64,000 nt of DNA from JAGQZY01 sp964588335 (GTDB lineage Bacteria; Bdellovibrionota; Bdellovibrionia; Bdellovibrionales; JAGQZY01), in assembly GCA_964588335.1 (NCBI GenBank), contig CAZPOV010000003.1:186001-250000 (forward strand), in the 5' to 3' direction. Both the position numbers and the translations under genes were made by a program. The notes under the pieces were generated by a model, which saw nothing but the letters and a program-made list of their open reading frames with translations, was not told the origin of the DNA and searched no databases. How positions within the stretch are numbered: position 1 is the first letter of the stretch; the number at the start of each line of letters is the position of its first letter. Shown one piece after another: positions 47,259-56,278 of this stretch.

Positions 47259-47287
47259 TTGACATACTTACATATAACTTACATATT
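47259..47287 (+). promoter_or_regulatory. Putative imuA promoter (TTGACA-N17-CATATT)
   Basis: TTGACA at 47259-47264 and CATATT at 47282-47287 are 17 bases apart, a near-consensus -35 with a weaker -10. Transcription from here would start just past 47292, too close for the GTG at 47299 to be well used, which supports the ATG at 47326. Confidence 0.5.
47266..47286. repeat. 10-bp direct repeat in the imuA promoter
   Basis: ACTTACATAT occurs at 47266-47275 and again at 47277-47286, an 11-bp period (about one helical turn). It spans the spacer and -10 of the predicted promoter, a position suited to a repressor or activator. Confidence 0.6.
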
Positions 47288-47325
47288 GAAGAAATCAAGT
47301 GAAACTTCTTTTATTACGGGGACCT

Positions 47326-47952
47326 ATGAACACAGCTTCAGCGTTGTACGAGCTCAATGCCCACTCTCTCATCGGCCAGGCTTCTTTGCAGCTTACACCG
47401 CAAGAGCCCCTGAACACGCCGATCACAAGGCTTAATTCCTTCTTGGCCCCTTTGCAGTGGCGAGGGCAAATCAGCGAGTGGGGTGTGCCAGCGGGCTCGG
47501 TGGCACGCTTGCTGCCAGCCATTGTTGGCAAGGCATTGAATTTAGAATGCCTGTGGATCAGTGACCAAAGCTCAGCCCAAATTTATCCCAATACCTGGAC
47601 CGGCTTAGGCTTTAATTTAAACAACCTGCATTTTCTGCAAGACCCCAACCCCTTAGCCAGTCTGCGAACCGTGGTTACAGAAAACACCTTTCCGTTTTTG
47701 ATTGTCGACTGCAAGCATCGCTTACAAAAATCGGATTTGCACTTCCTAGCACAACACTGCCGGCAGCAGGGGAGCACCTTGTTTTTGTTTCGTCATTTCT
47801 ACTTGAGTAACAAAAACGGCAATCCTTTTTCACAGCAAAGACTGAATAGTTCCTACAATATGGCTCGCCAAAGCTTTCAACTTTCTAAAATAAAAGGCCC
47901 TGGAGCAAAAAAACATCTGCACTTAAAACTCTCTGAGGTGTTGTGTGGCTGA
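47326..47952 (+). CDS. imuA: ImuA-like RecA-related mutasome protein
   Basis: About 208 residues from ATG 47326 (ACGGGGA upstream). A reduced RecA-like fold: ISEWGVPAGSVARLLPAIVGKAL takes the place of the Walker A loop and shows no GKS/T; FPFLIVDC resembles the Walker B strand. ImuA proteins start the imuA-imuB-dnaE2 operon and support translesion synthesis. Identification depends mostly on order and the GVPAGS region. It overlaps imuB by 8 bp. Confidence 0.75.
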   Translation: MNTASALYELNAHSLIGQASLQLTPQEPLNTPITRLNSFLAPLQWRGQISEWGVPAGSVARLLPAIVGKALNLECLWISDQSSAQIYPNTWTGLGFNLNNLHFLQDPNPLASLRTVVTENTFPFLIVDCKHRLQKSDLHFLAQHCRQQGSTLFLFRHFYLSNKNGNPFSQQRLNSSYNMARQSFQLSKIKGPGAKKHLHLKLSEVLCG

Positions 47953-49441
47953 TTTAATATCCCTGTTTCGCTATGACCAATCGGCAGGTGCTGATTTCCT
48001 GCCTTATGTGATCTTTCACACCGAAAACCCCGAAAGCCTGCAGTGTTTATCCCCAGATATTATGCAGCTGACAAACCACACCTATGTTGCCGATTTACAC
48101 ATTGTCGAAGTGTACTGGCGACGCGTTGCTGAGCAAAAAGGTTTGGGTGTTAACGAGCTTTTAGAAACCGTCATCAAACAAAACATCAAAGGATGTCATC
48201 TTAGTTTGTTTTGCCAACACCCCTTTCAAGGCCTGGTATTTTTCAATCATTTGAGAAACTTAGAAAGTCGGGGTTGCTTCCGTAGTGATTCTTTATTTTC
48301 TAAAAAAGTTTATCAGAACATGGGTTGGTATCCTTGGTTTTTAAGTGCTCGGCAAATCAATGATTGCCTGGAAAAATCTCAGTGCTTACAAAAACAGCGA
48401 AAAAACTTTTCATCACAACTGGGACGTTTGTCACGCTTTGTGGAACGTATGGATTTACGTGAGTTTTCAAGCTTAAAACAGGCCCATTTTTTTGAGGTTT
48501 CTCGTCGCTTTAAAGGTTTTATTGGTTTGCTCTGGAAATGGACTTTTCCCTTAGAACAGAACACCACTGAAGCCATGGATAACAAGCAAGCTTCGCTTTT
48601 AACATTTCAGCACTATGAAAAACTGCAGGGGTTTCCCTGGTGCCCCCACTTTGTGGAAAGTCCGGCCCAGGTCAGTCAACTCTTGGAATACCCCGTCTCG
48701 GAGTGGGAGGCTTTGCAAGGTCCGTTGCTGGCTGATCTCGAAAAATTGAGCCTTCTCGAAAAAGTCAGGCCTCCTTATAAAATTCTTGAGCTACAGTGGA
48801 ACCTGACATTGTTTGATATGTCACAAGTGGAAAAAACTTTAAACTTCAAATACCCGTTGTGCTTAGAGCATGAGCGAGACACCGAGTTTGCCACTCTTGA
48901 AAAACAACTGCAGTTTGCTTTCGATCAATTCCGCGCCGATTTACAGGCGCGCGACCAAGAGCTGCAGTGGGTGAACACCCCGTTAATCATCGGTTGGAGC
49001 CTTGAGGTCCGTCGTGGTTTGATTTTAACAGAAAAAACAGAGTGGCTGGATTTACAAGATCAAATGCAAAAACTGCATCGTCAAGAACTGGTGAGTTTAA
49101 CCAATAAAGTCCGCAGCGGTATTCAATCTTACAAAGTCCACGAAACTTTTATCCCAGGATTTGACTTTTCGCAAAAAGATCTTCTCGAGGAGATCGAAGC
49201 GGTCGAGCAAGAACAGCTGTTACAAGGCCCTCGTCCGTTTTATATTTTACCCGAAGAGGAAGAACTGGACCCAAAGCTTATTAAACAACAGCAGTTCTTA
49301 GACCGCACAAGTTCGGACTGGTGGAACCGATGCGATGCTCTTGATTCCTATCGCGACTGCTTTCTTTGTGAATTGCACAACCAAGAATTTATTTTCGCAT
49401 ACCGTAACTATCAAGGAAAATGGTTTCGCTATGGCCTCTGA
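47945..49441 (+). CDS. imuB: Highly divergent ImuB-like Y-family-related protein
   Basis: 498 residues from GTG 47945 (GAGGTG upstream), overlapping imuA by 8 bp and dnaE2 by 11 bp. The C-terminus (RPFYILPEEEEL, then SSDWWNRCDALDSYRDCFLCEL and GKWFRYGL) matches the ImuB tail. The middle (DLREFSSLKQAHFFEVSRRFKG) fits its helix-hairpin region. The N-terminal third lacks recognisable Y-family catalytic blocks. ImuB is a non-catalytic hub linking ImuA, DnaE2 and the beta clamp. I do not see a confident clamp-binding peptide. The call rests on position plus the tail. Confidence 0.7.
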   Translation: MADLISLFRYDQSAGADFLPYVIFHTENPESLQCLSPDIMQLTNHTYVADLHIVEVYWRRVAEQKGLGVNELLETVIKQNIKGCHLSLFCQHPFQGLVFFNHLRNLESRGCFRSDSLFSKKVYQNMGWYPWFLSARQINDCLEKSQCLQKQRKNFSSQLGRLSRFVERMDLREFSSLKQAHFFEVSRRFKGFIGLLWKWTFPLEQNTTEAMDNKQASLLTFQHYEKLQGFPWCPHFVESPAQVSQLLEYPVSEWEALQGPLLADLEKLSLLEKVRPPYKILELQWNLTLFDMSQVEKTLNFKYPLCLEHERDTEFATLEKQLQFAFDQFRADLQARDQELQWVNTPLIIGWSLEVRRGLILTEKTEWLDLQDQMQKLHRQELVSLTNKVRSGIQSYKVHETFIPGFDFSQKDLLEEIEAVEQEQLLQGPRPFYILPEEEELDPKLIKQQQFLDRTSSDWWNRCDALDSYRDCFLCELHNQEFIFAYRNYQGKWFRYGL

Positions 49442-52400
49442 GGCGGTGCATGAATGGCTTTGCAAAACCAACTTCAGTTTTCTTATGGGTGCCTCGCACC
49501 CGCAAGCTTTATTGGAGACGGCTATAGCCCTGGGTTACTCTTCTCTATGCATCAACGACATGGATGGCTTGTACGGGGCGGCTCGCGCTTACAACGACTT
49601 GAATGTGATCAAGCAAAAAAACGGCAAGAGTTTGAAGTTGAACTATGGTGTCGAACTTCACATTCAACCGGATCATCATCAACCGGTTTTAAAGCAGCGA
49701 ACCTTAGTTCTGAATGCCTTAAGCTGGCAAGGTTACAGAAATCTTTGCCAAATTGTCAGCCAAGCCCATCGTCACACGAAAGATAAAGCTTGGTTGAGCG
49801 TTAATGATCTCCTGGAAAACTCGTTACAGGATATTTTTGCTATTGTGCCAATGCGGGGAGGCTTGGATCATCTGCACCACAGCCGACAAGAGTTGACGGC
49901 TCTTAAAGACAGTCTGCCAGAACGTCTTTTCTTCGCGGTTAGCAAAACTTTTAACACTCGCTCAGATGCCAAGATAAAGACGGCGTACAGCCTGGCCAAG
50001 GCTTATGACTTGCCCACCTTATTTTCACAAGACGTGTTTTTTTCCCATCGCTCCGAAAAAGCTTTTCACGACTTATTGACCGCTATTAAGCAAAACAAAC
50101 GGGTGGATCAATGCTTGCCTTTTCATTTGCCCAATGGCGAACGCTCTTTTCATAGTGCCGAGCATTTTTTTAAAATTTATCGCAACTTTCCAAACTTTCG
50201 TAAAACTCTCACCACCATGAGTGATCTCAATGATCGCGCCGATTTTTGCCTGTCACAAATTCGTTACCACTACCCAAAGGAGTTTATTCCTGACAATCAC
50301 ACGCCACAATCCTATCTTGAACTCAAAACTTGGCAAGGAGCCAAAGCTCGATATGGTGACAACATTCCATCAAAAGTGGTGACGACAATCGCTCGCGAAC
50401 TGGATTTGATTGAGGATTTGGGGTTTGCCGATTATTTTTTAACGGTTTGGGATATCGTCGCTTGGGCCCGCTCGCAAGACATCCTTTGCCAGGGGCGGGG
50501 ATCGGCCGCCAACTCATCGGTGTGCTTTGCTCTCGGCATCACCTCCTGTGACCCGTCTTTGTTTGATTTATTATTTGAACGCTTCGTCAGCAAAGAACGA
50601 GGCGACCCGCCCGATATTGATGTCGACTTTGAACACGAAAGACGGGAAGAGGTGATTCAATATATTTATCAACGCTATGGACGTAAAAAAGCCGCTATGG
50701 TCGCCAATGTTATCACCTTCAAAAGCAAAGGTGCTTTGCGTGCCGTTGGCAAAGCTCTGGGCGCCCCAGAGACTTTATTAAAGCAGGCTTCAGACCTGTG
50801 TCGAACGGTGGCGTTTCGCCGTGAAAGTTTAGGGGTGGTTTTAAAAGAGGTCGAAAAGAAAGGCCCTCGCACTCCGTTGCCCGATTTTTTTTCTTGGCCG
50901 CTTTGGGAGAAGTTTGCCAATCAACTTTATGGTTTCCCGCGCCACCTCGGTTTGCACTCTGGTGGTTTTATCATCTCACAGCACGAAATTGATCAATTGG
51001 TTCCACAAGAGCCGGCCTCCATGCCCGGCCGTACTGTCATTCAATGGTGTAAGGATGACATCGAAGAGTTGGGATTTTTTAAAATTGACTGTTTATCCTT
51101 GGGAATGCTGACAGCCTTGCGCAAATGTTTTGCCTTGGTCAAAGAAAACTATGGCACAGATTTAAATCTTTACAATCTCCCCCAAGAAGACCCGGCCACT
51201 TACAGTATGATTCAAAAAGCCGACACCGTCGGCGTCTTTCAGATCGAATCACGGGCGCAGATGTCGATGCTGCCTCGCCTTAAGCCCAAGACCTTTTATG
51301 ATTTGGTTATTGAAATTGCCATCATTCGCCCTGGCCCCATCCAAGGCAATGTCATTCATCCTTATTTAAAACGACGAGATGGTCTAGAGCCGGTGACCTA
51401 TCCTGACGACAGCCTCAAAGAGGTTTTATCTAAAACCTTAGGTGTGATCTTATTTCAAGAACAACTGATGCGAATTGCTATAGCCCTAGGTGACTTCACG
51501 GCCGGTGAAGCCAACGAACTGCGCAAGCACATCGGCTCGTGGAATTCTAAAGCCTTCAGTCGCAACCTCAATCCCTACATTCAAAAACTGTTCAACGGCC
51601 TTAAGCGACGCAAGGTGAGCCCAAGTTTTACAAAACAAATGGTAGAGCAGATGAAAGGCTTTGCCGAATACGGCTTTCCGGAGAGTCACTCGATTTCCTT
51701 TGCTTTTATCGCCTATGCCTCCTGCTATTTAAAATGTCATTATCCAGCGGCCTTTTTTACCGCTATTTTAAACTCTCAACCCATGGGGTTTTACTCGCCC
51801 CACGCTTTATTACAGGCCGCCAGACGAGCACAGGTGGCAGTTTTGCCAATTTGTGTGAACCACTCCACCTGGGATCACCAACTGGAAAAGGTGCCGCAAA
51901 AACCAGGACGTCCGGATATCTATGCCATTCGATTGGGATTTCGCTTGGTCTCAGGCCTCAGTCAAAAATCTATCAACGAGCTCACAGAAGTACGACAACA
52001 ACATGGTCCTTGGAAAAGTTTTGACGACTTTATCCAAACCACAAAGATTTACCGTGATGATTATTCCGCATTAGCCGCGGCCAACAGCTTTCAGGTTTTT
52101 GGACTTTCGCGCTTTGATGCGATTTGGCGAGCCGAGGCGGTCCCCTATAAAAAGATGATTGATATCGAGGAACGCCAACTGCAGTGGAAAAGTAAAAACA
52201 CGTTTGAAAAAGCGCAGATGGACTTTCGCTCAACTGGGACCACATTAGAGACCCATCCGGTACAAGTACTGCGCCAAGCTTACTGGCATTATCCTATTGA
52301 TAAAAAATTAGTGTCGTTGGCTCAGGATTTAGAACGGATCAAGGTCAATGCCCATGTGCACGTTTTTGGCATGACTCTTATCAAGCAAGCTCCACCTTCG

Positions 52401-52670
52401 GCCAAAGGCATGGTGTTTATCACCCTTGAGGATGAGTCTGGTTTTATTAATTTGGCCTTCACACCTCAGGTGTATAAGAAGTTTTACTCGCAAATTGAAG
52501 GGCAGGGTTTTCTTTGTATTAGCGGGCGTTTACAAAAAGCCTCTAATTATCACTCCATACTGGTCAGCGACGTGCATCCCGAAAAACGGGGAGACATCCA
52601 CAGTCTCCATAAAGACGCCACCACAAGCTCGCAAAATGTACTTAATATTAAGCCAAGAAATTACTATTAA
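49431..52670 (+). CDS. dnaE2: Error-prone DNA polymerase III alpha subunit
   Basis: About 1,079 residues from ATG 49431; in-frame starts back to 49335 fall inside imuB and are unlikely. An N-terminal PHP domain (SFLMGASHPQALLETAIALGYSSLCINDMDG) precedes the C-family polymerase core: GRGSAANSSVCFALGIT, FERFVSKERGDPPDIDVDFEH with the catalytic aspartates, and AEYGFPESHSISFAFIAYAS. An OB domain at the end (VHVFGMTLIKQAPPSAKGMVFITLEDESG) is typical of DnaE2/ImuC. It is the polymerase of the inducible mutasome, copying damaged DNA with ImuA and ImuB. Confidence 0.93.
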   Translation: MASEAVHEWLCKTNFSFLMGASHPQALLETAIALGYSSLCINDMDGLYGAARAYNDLNVIKQKNGKSLKLNYGVELHIQPDHHQPVLKQRTLVLNALSWQGYRNLCQIVSQAHRHTKDKAWLSVNDLLENSLQDIFAIVPMRGGLDHLHHSRQELTALKDSLPERLFFAVSKTFNTRSDAKIKTAYSLAKAYDLPTLFSQDVFFSHRSEKAFHDLLTAIKQNKRVDQCLPFHLPNGERSFHSAEHFFKIYRNFPNFRKTLTTMSDLNDRADFCLSQIRYHYPKEFIPDNHTPQSYLELKTWQGAKARYGDNIPSKVVTTIARELDLIEDLGFADYFLTVWDIVAWARSQDILCQGRGSAANSSVCFALGITSCDPSLFDLLFERFVSKERGDPPDIDVDFEHERREEVIQYIYQRYGRKKAAMVANVITFKSKGALRAVGKALGAPETLLKQASDLCRTVAFRRESLGVVLKEVEKKGPRTPLPDFFSWPLWEKFANQLYGFPRHLGLHSGGFIISQHEIDQLVPQEPASMPGRTVIQWCKDDIEELGFFKIDCLSLGMLTALRKCFALVKENYGTDLNLYNLPQEDPATYSMIQKADTVGVFQIESRAQMSMLPRLKPKTFYDLVIEIAIIRPGPIQGNVIHPYLKRRDGLEPVTYPDDSLKEVLSKTLGVILFQEQLMRIAIALGDFTAGEANELRKHIGSWNSKAFSRNLNPYIQKLFNGLKRRKVSPSFTKQMVEQMKGFAEYGFPESHSISFAFIAYASCYLKCHYPAAFFTAILNSQPMGFYSPHALLQAARRAQVAVLPICVNHSTWDHQLEKVPQKPGRPDIYAIRLGFRLVSGLSQKSINELTEVRQQHGPWKSFDDFIQTTKIYRDDYSALAAANSFQVFGLSRFDAIWRAEAVPYKKMIDIEERQLQWKSKNTFEKAQMDFRSTGTTLETHPVQVLRQAYWHYPIDKKLVSLAQDLERIKVNAHVHVFGMTLIKQAPPSAKGMVFITLEDESGFINLAFTPQVYKKFYSQIEGQGFLCISGRLQKASNYHSILVSDVHPEKRGDIHSLHKDATTSSQNVLNIKPRNYY

Positions 52671-52690
52671 GAAATGCAGGAACCAAAATC

Positions 52691-53083
52691 TTATCCAATG
52701 TAATTAACACTTTTAAGTTCTTTTGAATTCAGTTTTTTAGAGCCTTTCGTAAAAACTTGATAGCGATACCGTGCGACTAACAGATAAATCTTGTCAGTCA
52801 TTCCCTGGGGCAATACCTCAAAAACGGCTAACCACCGATGCATACCGCCCAGAATATAAAAAATTTTGAACACTGCTTTCGATCGTATGAATCGACGATT
52901 GTTTTCAGTGTCTATAAAAACCAGGGTGGAAAGGTTTTTTCTTTCTTCTTCGGATAGATAAGACAGAGCGAGAGACCCCTGTATGGGTGAAAATTTTAAA
53001 TTCTTTGGTTGATCATGGCGCATAGCATATTTAACAAAACCGATGCATAAAGGGCACTGACCATCAAAGAAAACAATATTCAC
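52691..53083 (-). CDS. DCC-family thiol-disulfide oxidoreductase-like protein
   Basis: About 130 residues; GTG 53083 is chosen because AGGAG lies five bases upstream and the family domain starts immediately (VNIVFFDGQCPLCIGFVKY). D-G-x-C-P-x-C is the defining motif of the DCC (DUF393) family of predicted thiol-disulfide oxidoreductases. IQGSLAL and SKAVFKIFYILGG match the rest of the domain. Cytosolic, with no signal peptide. Partner unknown. Confidence 0.85.
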   Translation of the reverse strand: MNIVFFDGQCPLCIGFVKYAMRHDQPKNLKFSPIQGSLALSYLSEEERKNLSTLVFIDTENNRRFIRSKAVFKIFYILGGMHRWLAVFEVLPQGMTDKIYLLVARYRYQVFTKGSKKLNSKELKSVNYIG

Positions 53084-53429
53084 AGGAACTCCTAAGTCTA
53101 CGATCACACCGACGCTGGTCCGTTAAAGCCCCGCGCTTGCAACGTCTTAATCAATATATTCCAGGCAATTCCTTAAAATGTACAACACTTTCGTTTGTAG
53201 CAATTTACACAATTATTGAATGAAAAATCCAATCATTAAAAGACCTTGAGACGTCGAAAAGCAGTGAAGTCATTAGCCGCTCTGCTATCCTCTGATTATT
53301 TTTTTGGGACATAGCCGAGGCAAATTGCCCCGATAGCAAGGTTTTGTTTTTGAAAATAAAAATACCGGGTTCCCAGCGTTATAAAAGCGGCACAAATGTT
53401 GCTGAATATAAAATAAATAGGAGGTCTGT
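53084..53429. other. Intergenic region, possible leader
   Basis: About 345 bp upstream of the 53430 gene. It holds short self-complementary stretches (GGCAA-A-TTGCC near 53320) and AT-rich blocks, but I could not fit a known riboswitch or a confident promoter. Confidence 0.25.
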
Positions 53430-53771
53430 ATGGACTTGTTTAGCAACAATCATCAAGAATGGCTTACTTTAAGAACCCGCGGTATCGAACTGAGCAACAG
53501 TGAGGTTAAGTTTGTTGTCTCTACCTTTCGTCCTCTGTTTGACCAGGCACCTTCCAATTCTCATTTTATCTTTACGTTGACGGCCAATGGTCGGGTCATG
53601 AAAGGGGCTCTTAACATCAATTCGGAACTTCAGACGTTTACCAGTGAAACCTATTCGTCCAATGTTTTTAGAACCTGTACTGAGATCAAAAAAGATATTC
53701 AAAGGAAAATGAATTTCTGGAGAGACTCAAAACGGTTCCAATTATCAGGGCCAATAACACAAAGGATGTAA
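53430..53771 (+). CDS. Small cytosolic protein of unknown function
   Basis: 113 residues from ATG 53430 with a strong AGGAGG site. No signal peptide. The order beta strands (HFIFTLTANGRVMKGALNINSE) then a helix (VFRTCTEIKKDIQRKMNFWRD) loosely resembles ribosome hibernation factors of the RaiA/HPF type, which share an RxxG strand and a C-terminal helix. The similarity is weak and not enough to name it. A 37-codon gene follows after 3 bp. Confidence 0.6.
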   Translation: MDLFSNNHQEWLTLRTRGIELSNSEVKFVVSTFRPLFDQAPSNSHFIFTLTANGRVMKGALNINSELQTFTSETYSSNVFRTCTEIKKDIQRKMNFWRDSKRFQLSGPITQRM

Positions 53772-53774
53772 AAA

Positions 53775-53888
53775 ATGCTGGAAACCGCACTTCAATTTTT
53801 TTTCGCTGTTGGACTGCTCCTCTTTCTTTTACCATTCATGATAATAGTGGTTTTTCTATTAACCAAAATGTTTGGACGGCAGCAGTAA
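53775..53888 (+). CDS. 37-residue single-helix membrane microprotein
   Basis: ATG 53775 to TAA 53888. A single hydrophobic helix (FFFAVGLLLFLLPFMIIVVFLL) is followed by a short basic tail (TKMFGRQQ). AAAGGA lies seven bases before the ATG. It begins 3 bp after the upstream stop, which suggests coupled translation. A possible small membrane regulator; there is no other evidence of function. Confidence 0.45.
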   Translation: MLETALQFFFAVGLLLFLLPFMIIVVFLLTKMFGRQQ

Positions 53889-53899
53889 CAGTAAGACCT

Positions 53900-53921
53900 G
53901 GCCATCTTAGCAAAGATGGCC
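53900..53921. terminator. Strong hairpin between convergent genes
   Basis: GGCCATCTT-AGCA-AAGATGGCC is a perfect 9-bp stem with a 4-base loop. No T run follows on either strand. It separates the microprotein from the convergent lipoprotein gene, so a terminator or RNA-protecting structure is likely. Confidence 0.5.
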
Positions 53922-53931
53922 GTCGAGAGGA

Positions 53932-55887
53932 TTAATAATTGTTTCTGATCGGAGGACTATCACTGTCGCCACTGTCTGAATGCTCACCGTTGTCATCGTC
54001 GGAGGGAAGGGGAGTGGGATTACCAGTGGAAATGCCAACGTCATCACCGGGTGCGATCACAGCCGGATGATCGGTTTGATCCAGATAACCTCCAGGACAG
54101 CGGTTACTTTCATCGACTTGGAAAATCACATCAACTGCCAAATTAAAATAACTGTCTTCGCCGTCATAGCCCTGACCGAAAGTCAAATGATGAGCGATCT
54201 CACCGGGACTATCCAAAAGGGCTTGATAAGGCCCGGTCATTAGAACCGCAGAGCGCAGATGGGTCCCATTTCCGAAAGCATCATTTTCTTCAGCATGCAC
54301 AATGTGACAAGCGTTAATAGCGGCAATGCCATGGTGACGTAAACTTTGAATCTCACCCTCTTCACTGACACCGTTGCGGTTTTCATCAACCCAGATTTTT
54401 AATTTCTCGCTATAAATGTCTCCATCCCAAGGCCCCACATAGCGGTTTTCGACATAGTCGGATTGACAATTTTTACCGGCAAAGGCCTGCAAAGCATAAA
54501 AGCCGTTTTCATATTTTTTCCCACCAATGGTTATATTGTCACCGAACATTTCGGTAGAGCTGGTGACTTGACCATCTTCGCCTGGAACCACTAAAAAACC
54601 ATCCGTGGCCTTCAGTCGCACATCATGATTAACACGGGGATCGGGGTCGGTACCGGCATTGTAATCAACATAATCACCACCCAACCAGGCTGAGCGATGG
54701 GCTTGCCCCTGGTCGTCAGCATCGGCCAAGGCCGCCATGTTAAAAAAGGTTCCCCAGCGCACACTGGAAGTTTTGATGCCATTGCCATCCAAGTCGATGA
54801 CAATCGGGGTGTATTGTGATGATAAAATCGTCCCGTCGACATCGTGAGATAGGATATTTTCCACCAATTGCACAGCCCCATCGATAGGAGAAAATTCATA
54901 ACCCTCCACCTCAGCGGGAAGGCTTAGATTTTTGGTCACATCATGAAAGTTTTCGTGCACTTTACAGACGTTAAGGATGTTATCGATTGACGAATCGATC
55001 TCTCGTCCACGCACCGTCCCTTCACTCAAACGCACAATATCATGTTGCATCTGACCCGAGCGTAGGTCCGCCATATAAAGCTTAATAATTTGCGGCTCAT
55101 CGTTATCATAACTGGGTACTTCTTTAAAAAGGCGATTGGCATATTCACCAACAAATCCTTGTCCATCAGCACAACGCCCAGGCTTACAGTACCCATAATA
55201 CATATAGTGAATCATATGCTTCAAAAATCCCAAACTCTTGTTGGCAAACTCTTTAGAGAGTTCAAGATCTTTCTGCGTTACTTTAATAAAATCATATTTC
55301 CCATTGGAAATTTTAAAATTTTGCGGATCAACTTGAATGGTTGAAAAGAAACACTTCTCACCGGTGCGATACTGACGCGCCACCTCGGTATTGTCAGCCG
55401 TGTAGTAGGCATGTTTTTTCCCATATTTGGAACCCATTTTATCACCAACAGGAATGTAACTGGTGCCACCATTGCTGCGACTCAAAACCGCACGATCGTT
55501 GGCCCATTTGGCTAGTACATCGTGTTTTTTACCAAAAGAGTAAGAGAACTTTACCGGCACAGTTTGTCCACTTGGATCGGCGGCCGCCTCGTTCAAAGCC
55601 ATTTGCCGCTCCATCTCGTACAGACCTTCTTGGGTGCAATCTCGCACTGGAATTTCTAGGGCTTCAGCAATCGAGTTGACATGAAACGGCCGCGAAGCGG
55701 GTAGTGCATCTTGGGCACTATCAACCCCACCGACGACATCGTGGACATTGAAATTGTTTGCAAAAGCTGAAGATTGCAAGGCTCTTAGCTCAGTGGAGCT
55801 CGGACCCGCTCCCGCGTCACAACCGGACTGCAAGGTCAATAAACCAATATAAGCGACCGTTGATAGAGAGGCTTTAAAAAAATTCAT
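53932..55887 (-). CDS. Lipoprotein with RTX-associated calcium-binding-like domain
   Basis: About 651 residues from ATG 55887 (GGAG upstream). Lipobox LQSGC. The first 300 residues are unassigned, with cysteines in YGYCKPGRC. Residues about 365-540 resemble the domain that flanks RTX repeats in secreted toxins: VIDLDGNGIKTSS, GFLVVPGEDGQVTSSTEMFG, then KIWVDENRNGVSEEGEIQSLRHHGIAAI. These D-x-D-G-N-G and D-E-N-R-N-G loops could bind calcium. No GGXGXDXUX nonapeptide repeats follow. The C-terminus is acidic and serine-rich. A predicted surface protein. Confidence 0.72.
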   Translation of the reverse strand: MNFFKASLSTVAYIGLLTLQSGCDAGAGPSSTELRALQSSAFANNFNVHDVVGGVDSAQDALPASRPFHVNSIAEALEIPVRDCTQEGLYEMERQMALNEAAADPSGQTVPVKFSYSFGKKHDVLAKWANDRAVLSRSNGGTSYIPVGDKMGSKYGKKHAYYTADNTEVARQYRTGEKCFFSTIQVDPQNFKISNGKYDFIKVTQKDLELSKEFANKSLGFLKHMIHYMYYGYCKPGRCADGQGFVGEYANRLFKEVPSYDNDEPQIIKLYMADLRSGQMQHDIVRLSEGTVRGREIDSSIDNILNVCKVHENFHDVTKNLSLPAEVEGYEFSPIDGAVQLVENILSHDVDGTILSSQYTPIVIDLDGNGIKTSSVRWGTFFNMAALADADDQGQAHRSAWLGGDYVDYNAGTDPDPRVNHDVRLKATDGFLVVPGEDGQVTSSTEMFGDNITIGGKKYENGFYALQAFAGKNCQSDYVENRYVGPWDGDIYSEKLKIWVDENRNGVSEEGEIQSLRHHGIAAINACHIVHAEENDAFGNGTHLRSAVLMTGPYQALLDSPGEIAHHLTFGQGYDGEDSYFNLAVDVIFQVDESNRCPGGYLDQTDHPAVIAPGDDVGISTGNPTPLPSDDDNGEHSDSGDSDSPPIRNNY

Positions 55888-56278
55888 TCTCACTCCAAAC
55901 ACTTTAAAGTACCACATCGTTCATTGGGTAAGGTTTCTATTTCTCTTCACTGACGTTTTCAGGAAGCAGGACTTTGATCGGTGTCATATCCTCAAACTCT
56001 GAAGATAATTCTAGAAAAAATCAAAATTTCGACCCGATTTGAAACAAAATCTTCGGTTTTCGTTATGAATTCGACAGAAATCTGAAATTTCAATATTTCA
56101 CTGGAAATGGTCTCGTTGCGTTTTGAAAGAGAGCGATAAATACAGTTTAAATGGGGCAAAGCCAGTTGGACCTTCTTAAAGATATTTAGAAAAATACAAT
56201 TTTACTGCAATTATGCATCAACAGCCTTCAACAGAATTTAAGTATTGTCAGGATCTAGATACAAAAAAGGAGCATCGC
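55888..56278. other. Intergenic region, divergent promoters
   Basis: About 390 bp between divergent genes, AT-rich around 56000-56200. It should carry promoters for both genes. No repeat or RNA gene was recognised. Confidence 0.3.

Noticed and set aside
47102..47298. LexA box of the TTACN3GTAA type before imuA and the SRAP gene
   Set aside because: I found no matching palindrome; only the ACTTACATAT direct repeat is present.
53300..53400. Possible GEMM-type c-di-GMP riboswitch
   Set aside because: Short GGCAA pairings and a CCGGG segment are present, but the conserved GCAAAGCC core is missing.
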